Source: Halocaridina rubra
Lineage: Eukaryota > Arthropoda > Malacostraca > Decapoda > Atyidae
NCBI GenBank assembly: GCA_037179515.1
Contig: JAXCGZ010009466.1
Location: forward strand, 73,501-137,500
DNA length: 64,000 nt
Reading direction: 5' to 3'
This document shows positions 1-11,300 of the stretch, piece after piece. Every line of letters starts with the position of its first letter. Positions within the stretch are counted from its first letter, which is position 1. The notes under the pieces are model-generated. The model saw only the letters and a list, made by a program, of their open reading frames with translations, did not search any database and was not told where the DNA came from. The translations under genes and the position numbers were made by a program.

Positions 1-718
1 GACCAATGTAGTTGGTGACTGGGGAAATTAAAAGGATATTCTAATGATTTATAAAATGAGACGTCTGTAAAAATGAAAATGCCAGATGAGAAAGAGATGA
101 CTGATTTCTTGGACTTTCTGAACACAATATTTTTAACCTTCCCTTATTAGAAGAGTAAACATGAGAACAACTGTGACCTAACTGTATTTGTTAAGGTGCT
201 TGTCAGAAGATACACTGACTGAAAGATCAGATCATTGTTGGGTCATATGCTGATCTAGGTCCTCAGGATTAATATGCTAAATGTCTCATTAAGCAAAATT
301 AATAGATTCAGTCCTTACCAAATCTTTTAGAATAGCATCAACATTTAACTAGCAAAATTCATAATTGAGGAATGACCAACAAACTATCCCACTCTTCATA
401 TTTACTTAATTTCTTTTTTGTAAAAGTTACTACACACAGAGAAAGAGATCCCAGAAATACTGAAAAGCACCTAAACTTTTTTTTTTATATCCTTGTTGAT
501 AAAGATGACATGATGGACAGTCTGAATGTTTCTAATATAAATTATATAATATATATATATATAAAAGACCCAAACATGTACATATTCAACACTACTATGG
601 AACGAGGCAATGACGGTGGTGTGCATGTTTCAAGCCCCTATGTAAGTTGTTTCTATTTTATGGGTGAGAGAAAATGGAGGACTATGAAGTGGCAGATATA
701 ATGAATCTATATATATAT
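1..718. other. downstream flank of pasilla, no gene seen
   Basis: AT-rich sequence that probably includes the pasilla 3' UTR just below 719, with a short (TA)n near 545-563. No conserved protein or RNA was recognised. Confidence 0.5.
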
Positions 719-1599
719 TTAAGGCATGACCCCCATGATGGCATTCTGTCGAGCACGTTTCCCTTCCTCCTCAGATATGCGCTGTTCAATGAGAAACTGC
801 GCTGTAGAAATGCCTGAGGGGAGGCCTGTAATGGTGACAACCCGGTTCCTCGTCCCGGGGGCATAGTTACCCTTCTTGGAGATCTGAATGGTAGTCCCAG
901 ATATGTGTTGAATTTCCACCAGCGCTTTGCCACCTGGGCCAAGAATAGCACCGACAATATGCTCACCAACTTCGACATCCACCTTTTTGCTGCCATCTGG
1001 TGCTCCGGGAGGAAGTTCACCTGGCGATGGACTCTTCCTCAATGGAGTGCCAAGTCCAAAGGAATTGCTGTTTAGAGGCAAACTGCCCCCCATCTCTGTT
1101 GACTGCCGACGAAAGGGATCAAAAGGAGGCTCGCTGTTGAAACGATCTACCTGACGCTGGGGTGAAGTTGGCCCACCAAGGCCCTGACCCAAATTAAGAC
1201 CAGTAGCAACTGTTGTGCCTATGGGCCCAAAGGGGCCATTGTTGCCATTACTCATAGAAGATCCATGGTACTCACCTGGATTGCCAGAAGAGTTAATATT
1301 ACCAAGCATGGCATTACCACCCATATTGCCTTGTCCTTGACCTTGTCCACCTTGATGTGAGGTGGGGCTGCCCAGACCAAGTCCAAGTCCAATGATCCCA
1401 TAATTAATCAAAGTATTGATAGCAGTACAGACTTCAGCATTTGACTGATCAGCAAACCCAGAGGACCTCAAGATGGAACGAACGTGTTCTAGCAATTGAC
1501 CAGTAATAACAGGGTTTCCAGCACCACCATTTGGATAGGCAGAACTTAAGTTCAAGGTCAAATTCACTCCACCCCCAAGTAAATTTCCCAAGCCACTGA
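719..1599 (-). CDS. ps: pasilla last coding exon with KH3
   Basis: The acceptor CTCTTTTCAG lies just above 1599. The exon encodes a low-complexity linker ([14 protein letters not shown] and similar), then KH3 with [18 protein letters not shown] and RNRVVTITG, ending GVMP and a TAA stop at 721-719. The open frame that continues upstream to 1777 lies beyond the acceptor and is intronic. Confidence 0.93.
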
Positions 1600-2016
1600 C
1601 TGAAAAGAGAATAAAATTTATTGAGGATACAGCACTCACGTCCAAAACGAATGTATCTATATCCTGAACTATTTTTACAAACAAGGATGAATTCATATAA
1701 GAAATGTGTTGGGGAATTAAGGCTGAATGCCCTTCCACTATGATTGGGCTTCCACAGTTATAGTTATAGATTACCACAAAACCATCCTTACCCTCTAACT
1801 AGCTTTAGCTAGATTATTTATCTGGGAAATGTAAATACTCTACACGTCTTGTCTCTGTTTCATCACAATACATTTTATAATAAACAGACGAAGTCCTCTT
1901 TCTATCTACCATGATATGATTAATTATAAGTATCATATGGAAAATAAGATGACAGCATTGTGATTGTTGAGGGTCCATCATGACAGTTAATCACCCCAGG
2001 GGACAAAATGCAGTCT

Positions 2017-2063
<47 letters not shown>

Positions 2064-2125
2064 CAACTACAATTTCTAGATGAAGATCTCTGGTTTTTCA
2101 TACACCTCATGGGGAAAAATTACTA

Positions 2126-2205
<80 letters not shown>

Positions 2206-2530
2206 GGGGTCCTCGGTTTGCAATGACCTCGAGTTACGACGTTTTGCGGTTACATCGTATCTCCCACATTATTATTTTACTTCTTTTTGATAATTTTTTA
2301 CCCGTATTATGTCTCCAAAGTATAAAGCAGATTCTTCTGATGTCTGTGCTTTGAAGAAAAGGAAAGCTCTCACCAAGGAAATTAAATTAGAGACAGTGAA
2401 ATGCATGAAAAAGGGAGAAACTTTACTACTGCATTAGAACAGGTGCTTATTTAGGTGCGTTCCAAAGTACACTGAAATGTGGGTTACATCACATTTCAAG
2501 AACGGAACCCTGACGAAAGTCAACGACCCC

Positions 2531-2626
<96 letters not shown>

Positions 2627-5230
2627 TGGGGGTCCCCACTTTAAGTCAGGGTTCCGTTCCTGACAGCTGACTTAAAGTGGATTTCGACTCAAGTCGGAAC
2701 ACACCAATAATTCAAAACTAGGTTTGAAGAGACTGAGGCAGGTGAGTCTGGAGAGGCAAAAGAACATACAGTACATAATCCATAGAAATAATCTAAGTTC
2801 TAATTGTAAGATACCTGTATAGTAAAACTACAGATGTTCAGTATACTAACTATAAAAATATTAAAGTACACTACAGTGATACAAAACTGTACAGTACTCG
2901 TGTGGTCAGCCTGCACACTGGAGCCATTTTTTTTTTTATGTGTGACACCGGGACAGGCAGAAACTGCCCTCATCAATAAAGGCCCGGGCACGAGAAAATA
3001 CCAAGATGAAGGAAAAGAAAAAGGTTAAGGCCAAGGAAGAGATGGGGCAATGTCACACGAAGGAAAACAACAGACAGAAAAAAACAGTCAAAAGTACAGA
3101 GGACCCAGAGATATGGAGGACTAGGCTCTGAGATGATGATAGATCTGCTTTTTGAAGGATGAAAGGTCATAAGAATTAGGAAAGACAGAAGGAGGAAGAG
3201 AGTTCCAGAGTCTGGAGGTGGATGGGAAGAAGCAGTCGCTGCAATGACCAATCCGCGAGCTACAAATCTCCACACAGTACCTGTGAGATGAGGCCGCTTG
3301 GTGAATGTTACGCAGCCTCGGCAGTGGGGGAAGGATGCAACTCACCAACTCATCAGAGCAGCGATAGGAAAGCGAAAGAGTCAGGAGATTCAAGGTCCAT
3401 GAGCCTCGCAATAGGAGTGTTAATGTTGCAGTATGCACAGACCCCACCTTTGGAACGAAAACGAGTATACAGATTATAGTGAGAGATTTGAAATGGGTCA
3501 ATGGAAGCATGTTTAGACAGCTGGGTTTCAGACAGGAGGAGGTGGTTAGGGAGGAAAGTGCCCAAGTGCTGTTCCACAGACGAAAGATTAGAGTTCAGCC
3601 CACGAATGTTTCCAACAATTGCAAGGGATGGTAACACATCTCCTAAGTTTATCTGCTAACACACTGGGAAACTCTTTTGCTGCTTTCTCATCACCACTAG
3701 CTAGCAGCTTCATCTTACACCCTCAGGTTATGCAACTTAGCACAACTCTTAAAACAATTAAACCAACCCCTAGTAGCCAAACTCTTCACTTTTACTCCAT
3801 CTTCCGAGCGTTTTACAATTTCAACTTTAATTTCCATGGTGAGGGTTTTGCTTTTCTTTGTAGCACTGCACTCATAACTATCACCACTAAATTTGGGAGA
3901 CATAGTAATGTCAGTAACAAGCGAAACAAGAGAGCAGATAAAAACAAGGCTCCACATGGCTGGTGAGAGTACATTGAGCTGTGCTTTGTCTTCGAATGCC
4001 GCTCACCAAACTATTTTCAATAAACTCATATTGACGGCTGTTTGGTATTTTTTGTATTTTTTTAAATTCATTATAATCCTTCAATATAACCAAATATATA
4101 AACAAATAAATAAATAAAGCTATTAACTTGATAAATACGAATACAGCTGTGCTGCAAGCTGAGTAAATGTGTAATTCGAATAAAATCGTATTTACAGCTA
4201 TGTTTGTTTTTTAAATTCAATACTGTATAACCAAATAAATAAATAAAGCCGTTAACTTGATAAATATGCTGCTAGCTGTGTATACATCCGCCGAGCTCAC
4301 AAACTATTAAGAATGCGTGGTTTGAATATGCCGTACCAGCCAGGTAGGTCAAAAAATTAATATATTTATTATATACTGTATTGGCTCCGACGTAAAATTG
4401 AAACGAAGATATATAAAACACGTGGACCCCCTGTGTATATATATATAAATATAAAACCAAGATACCAAGTTCAATATCAACTTACCTGCAGAGAGTGGAT
4501 TAGATATTCCTCCAATAGTACCATTTTGGGTAGTCTGTCCAGCAGGGGAATTGGCAAATGGAGAGCCAGTGGGATTAGGGTTTGCAACAGGTCCAGTGAT
4601 GTCCGCATAACTTACATTTAAGCATGTACCACTCTGAGGGTCCTCTACGATCTTGGCAACAATCATCAAACAAGCACTTTTACTGTTATCAACGTCATTA
4701 GCTGAAATGACAAATGACAGTACGCTTTAGGTACATTTATAAAGACCTTAACATAAACAACGTCGATGAGTCATAGCATACACCCATTCACTTCCATTTT
4801 TCTTATCATAAATTTGCGCCAGTCTCCAACTGTACTCTTACTCAATCTACAAGCATAGAGGCAGAGATCCTATGACTCAACACATGATTTTAAAACACCA
4901 AATACATATTTATCCAAGATCTTAATCCCAGTGGAGAAGAAAGAAAAGCCAACTACACAAGAATATGGAACCATAAGACTTGCATTCCTTATGATTTAAT
5001 TTCTGTATATTACTACTAGGGTCGGAGATGGGAAATAAAAGGAATATTTTTAGAGATGGAGGAAAATGAATTATACAGTCTTATCCACTGTGTTAACAGA
5101 AATGATTAAAATGGAAAGGAAATTAGGCAGGAAGTGGGGACAATTCCTCCCACCACAAAATTTTCAACTTGCTGGAAACAGACAAAAGAAGCTTAAGTGA
5201 TCATATGTTGAAGTTTATAAAAAGCCTTTT

Positions 5231-5304
<74 letters not shown>

Positions 5305-8300
5305 AAAATGAAATACTAAATACAAAGACCTAGAGCATGCTTCAGCATATAACAAAAACCAAGTCTCATGTTTCCCTCATTATCTTGCTCCCAACTACAT
5401 GGTTTGGTGTTACTTATTGTTGTTTTAGTACACAAGTTTTTTGTAATTTTCTCTGTTCATTCTATTTCTTGCACATGTCTCAGACACACGAATGTTGTGT
5501 ATGTTTCTGGAAAAGATGTAAGGCAAACGTTGCTACTATTTAGTTACTGGGTGGCCTACATCTAACATGGAAAATTTATCTTATAATAATATTCATTTCA
5601 CAAAATATCATTCCTAAGCTCTTCCTAAAGAACACCCATTTACCTTAAGCCACGACACACCTCAATCACTCCTCTTAGCTCCTTGGGGAGCAGTAAAAAT
5701 AAAAGTGAAGGGAAATCTTGAGACTTACATATAACAGTGATGCATCGTTCAGCCAGAGATTGATCTTTGGCTTTCTGGGATATCTGGACATATGCACCAC
5801 TCTCTTCTTTGATTTGTTTAATGTACGTTCCCCCTTTACCAATGATCATACCAGCTGTACTATTAGGAACCAAAATCTTCACCTGTGGGGAGCGAGCACT
5901 TCTTGAAATCTGATGAAGGTAAATGAATAACCACACTTAATGACAATTATTCAACCTTCTGGTTGCTGATGATGTCTTAATGAAAGTATTCAAACTTCTT
6001 CATGAAATAAAATAATAACAAACCACTCGGTGGTAAATGAATCTGGGACAAAAAGTCAATCTAATTACAGTTATGATAAAATATTACAAAATTCAATTCT
6101 TTTGTAATTGAAGGCAAAAATAAAATATTAATCAGCCTTGAAATTAATGCATCAAAGACATTACTCATCTCTCCTGAAGCTGAGGACAGTGGCAAGTAAT
6201 CAACCTTCTTTTAACTTGATAAATTAAATCATACTACCAATTTTTAAAGTTAATTATTTAACTGCAAATTTGTAACATGTCTTGCAGCTGATTAATTCTA
6301 ATATTTATCCTTCTGAAGTTGATGATTTGATGACAATCTATTAAAACTTCTTGCAGGTGATGAAATAACAAAATAAATCCTTTTAGTATTTGACAACGTA
6401 ATGATAATTATTCAGCTAACTATAGGAGAGGACGTCATGAATAACCAGCATTCTTAAATTTAATGAACTAAACATTTTATTACAAAGTAAACTAACGGCA
6501 TCAGCCATGATATTCCTTGAAAATTTAAACTTAACAATGGACATTCAATTATATAAAATTCAATATTCTAAATAGTCTTAGCAGCATAACAACAAACTCA
6601 ATACCTTGTAGGGAAAGAAATGCAAAAACATTATCTGTATTAAACCAAACTAATAAATTTCTCAAGTCCAGCACATACGAACAAATATCAGTTTTCATAT
6701 TACTGTTGGCATGTTTACTAAGTACTGTAAAACTAAATGCATAACTGTTGAATAAGATTAGCAAACGTTGAATAACCAATTAGATATTCATGGAGTTTGT
6801 GTCCTTTACCTACCTAGCGTATAAAAGCTTATGCCAATAATCAACTTGAATTAATAACAACTTCCTCTTCATACAGAGAATAAAATTAATCATAATCCAA
6901 AAATGTACTAACAACTAAGCTTTATTTTTTCAATGAGCCTCAACTTGTCATTATGAAATGAACAAATTCGGCAACAAACAATTGCATTTCAATTTTTCAC
7001 TGTCTTTTGTAATGCATAAAACTCAACAGTGATAAACAATCATTTTATATGGCCAACTTAAGAGAGCAAAATTACAATATTTTTTTTTTTTATGATTGTG
7101 ACACCTAGACGGGCCAAAAAAAATAGTAAAATAAAACTGCCCTCATCGGGCTTGGGCACAAAGAAGACAAAAAGTAAAGAGAAATAGAGATGGAAAGTGT
7201 AATGACTTGTCAGATGTGAAGGGATAATAAAAGATGTATAATGAATATCCGAAAATATTCAGTGTAGCTGTAGGCATAGAAAAAGAACCGTAACTGAAGG
7301 AAGACTTAACATCGAACTGTCCTGGACAGACCTATTTAAGTTCAAAAAAAAAAAAAAAAAACCTTCAGCTGTAGTATCGCAACGGGCGGCTGGTGCCATG
7401 AGCCAACCTACTACAGGATATCCTAAACCTTCAAATTCTTTAATTACCTGCTTTTCTCTCTCAGCTGTTTGCTTATTGTCAAAGTCAATGGCTGGTTTAG
7501 CATTAGGGTCAGGTTTTTCTTTTATCTTTTCCATTATGAAGGACAAAACAGTTAAAATAGCATCAACATTGCCCGTGATCAGGCATACTCTCTCAGTCGT
7601 ACCTGAAATATGAAAATCATAAATAACTTAAAAACCTGACAAGAAATAATGTTGAAACTAACGAAAGTACACTATTAAATATAACTTGCCCAAAGAAAAA
7701 CCAATATTTAGAAAATTCTTAGACACAAATAGCAAATACTGCATATAATTATTTCATCCAAATTGGGCTTATTTCCTCTTAAACAAAAATATATGTAACC
7801 CTACCCGGATAAAAATCATTAGCTTTGGACATCTTCACTCTAGCAGAGGTATCCTTCTGAAGCTGGGCTATGGTCTCCCCTCCTTTACCTATTATAGCAC
7901 CTGCTGCCACGCTCGGCACTAATATTTTCAAATGATACGTTCCATCGCTCTGTAGATCTGAAAATAGTAGTAGCTGAAGTACTGTACAGAGTCCTCATCT
8001 AAAAAAGTTTCAACTTGTAACGGTTCAAGCTTACAACAAAGTCATCATTAGCTGTTACAAATAATTTCAAGTGGTGCCAGTCATGCAATAAAAAAAATGC
8101 AAGTTTCTGTGTGTTGGACAGTGTGACTTAGACTACACTACTCTACTATACAATATGACGCATATATTTCTACAATTCGCGACCATATCACCAACAAACA
8201 CTTCCATCAAGTCAAAGACCACCTTGTATAATGTAAAAAATTACAGGTATTATCAATGTTCCAATTGACTGCCTATACAGTACATTATCTTTGAAGAGCG

Positions 8301-11300
8301 AACATTTAAAAAAGTGATGAGCTCAGATGTTAAGTCACTCAAATGACATGATCCAAAACTTCATATATATATATTAAAGAACTATATACAGTACTACAAA
8401 AAGTGAAAAAAGCTCTCTCAATAATAAACTGACTCACCATATATCCTACACTATTATACAAAAGGCAACAAAAGGGGGGGTTAAAAAAAAAAAGTTCTAT
8501 CCAAAAGCACTGGAATGTCTACAATGCTTGAATATCCTCATACTTGACACAAATTATTTGTTCAATGTTTTCCTTTAAAATGTCCTATAATTCTCACTCA
8601 CTATTTTTTATCCATCATATGAAAGTTATTTCCTGCTATAAGGTATGCTGCAGGGGGATAGCCTCAGAGTGGCTTGTAAGCTAATAGGTAGGGGAATGCG
8701 AACTCAAGATAAAATCGATTTTCTCAGTTTTGTCTGTATCCTAAAGACAATCACCCTACTTTAATTTTCTTATCAATAAGCAAAGTTATACAATTAGTCA
8801 AATTCTGTACCCAAAATGCATTCTTCTTTAATGGAAATTCTTTCAGGTACAAATCTGAATGTAAATAAACCCCTATCCCCTGCTCTTATCATTTTATACA
8901 TGGGTTATTTGAAATTTCAAGGCACGGCTTCGTATGTATGTTGATAAAACTTCTATATGGTGAATGGGGTGTTTTTACATTTTTCTGGAAAGAGCTCACC
9001 AGTCATAGACTGCAGGATAAATCACATCAATACAAGTACTATTTTTCATTTTACTGAGATCCGATGTATGTTCCTCAATACACCAGCATTTCAATTTCAA
9101 AGAGATTAGTTAAAATGGGAGTAGCACAAAATTTGTTTTAACGAGACCTATGAATATGCAGTCCTAGTGTCAATAAGAAATTACCTGAAACTCAGTAAAT
9201 TAGCATATCCTTCCAACTTCGTCAATAAAGTGTTAAGGACATCAAGAATTAAGATAAAGATCCCCTATTTCTGTAAGGACATAAAAGATATTGAAAATGT
9301 GCATAGTTAGAAGACCAAGGTAGTGCCTGGCTAATATATTTTAATTATCATGAGATATAAAATAGAATGAGGCTGTCATCACTTGATGAGAGAAAATTTA
9401 ACCGAGACATTCATTAACTTGGATGACTGACGTTGCTGACACTAATTTTTTCTTTTTTTCTTTTTTACAATACATCTGTCTCATCCCCAACTATTCTGGG
9501 CTGTTTTAATAGGTTTCGATAATTTAATACTATATATCATTCCTAAACACAATTTGTTGCAGGAGTCGTTTTGGATATTTTTTTACTTTTCTTTCAAATC
9601 TGTGCCCGAGTTCTTCCTGCTGCTAGCTCCCATTAAATAACGTGTTCATACACACATGTGCCACTGACCTGTAGGTATAGGGTCAATCAATGAAAAGAGA
9701 GGGCGGAGTTAGTCATGCGCATTAAGCCAATTGTGTTAAATGAATAAGAATTGAAAAGTGATGTCTTTGTCAACCATTTCCTCAAGTCACTTATGGGATG
9801 ACAGAACTGTGCTGAAGTACCTGAATGTGATTTCAAAGTCACTAGTAAAATGGCGGGCATCTTGTGAAGTTATTGATGTTTGGTTTTCTAAAATGGGAAC
9901 CGATTGGTGGAAACGAGATTGAAGTGGAAATAAAGACTGCCCCTGCAATTTACATAAGATAATCAGATATACTTCTATGCAGTTTTTGGATGGAGAAGAA
10001 ATCTGTCTTTTCTTAAAATTTTTTGCGTGCTGAATAAATCTGATCTTCAAGACCTTCGTAAATTACTCGTTTTAAGCAAATAACTTCCAAAGGCTGTCAA
10101 GGTCAGCTTCATGCAAAACACATCAAAAACCACAGGAAATACATAAATTTCACTTTTAAAGGCAGAAGGGTGTAACTGAATAAAGGTACCCTTTTTGTAA
10201 TGTCAGGGAAGATCATACCTAATCTAATACCCATAAATTATGATACAAAAGGTTATTGCAGTTCTTAAATGCACTTGCCAAAGCATACTCTAGTGTGTGT
10301 GTAATTACTTAATTGCAATTACCTAAGTATGATTACAGGAAAGAGCCCCATGCTTGTAACTCCCCGTCTCCTTAAAACTATGGATTGAGTTAGCATTAAC
10401 CACTTCTTCGCCTAGCGAATTCCAATCATCAGCTACTCTTACACTAAAAAAGTACCACCTTACATTCTACAAAGAAGTTTTCTTAAGAACCTTCAAGCAA
10501 TGACCTCTAGTTCTAGTGCCAGCCATATCAAAATATCGATCCCTATCCCCTCTTGTCATAACCAAGAAGGAATTCATATACCATCACCATTTCCCCCCCC
10601 ACAATCTTTTAGCTTCAAGTGATGGTAAGTCTAATACCCTCAGCTTTTCCTAATAACTGAGATTGCGTATTTCTGGCACCAGTTTCGTGGCATGTCTTTG
10701 AACATTTTCTAGTTTAACTATGTGCTTTTGCAAGTGTGGATTCCAAAAGGGGGCTGCACACTCAAGATTTGGCCTCATATAGGTTACAAACATTTCCTTG
10801 TCCAAGTGCCTGAAAGCTACCCTTACATTTGATAAGAAAGCAAATGCTGCTGCCCTTACTATGCCATTTATATGCATTTCCACAGAAAAATCTGCCAGTA
10901 TGTTTACTCCTAGATCTCTCTCATTTTCTATGTCTTGAAGTTATGCTGCTGCTATTGTGTATTCAAGCTTGGGGCTTTTTGCACTTGTACCCATTCTCAT
11001 TACCTTATATTTTAAAGTAATGATATTCATTAGCAACTTTTCTGACCACTCATTGAGACTATTTAGGTCTTCCTAAAGTTCTCTACCATTGTTCTCGTCT
11101 CTTACTTTCTTCACAATCTTGCATAATCTGCAAACATATTTATGACTGAATTTACAGACTTTTGTGGGTCATTTACATATACAAGGAACAAAAGTGGCCC
11201 TAAAACTGAACCCTGTGGAACCCCAATACTAACCCTTCTCCATATAAACACAGAGTATCTAACTCTAACCCTCTGTTCCCTTCCTTCGGATCATGTCAAG

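Noticed and set aside
1600..1777. Extension of the pasilla last exon to the ATG at 1777
   Set aside because: A good acceptor at 1600-1602 joins in phase with the 4486-4701 exon, and the extra residues are not conserved in the family.
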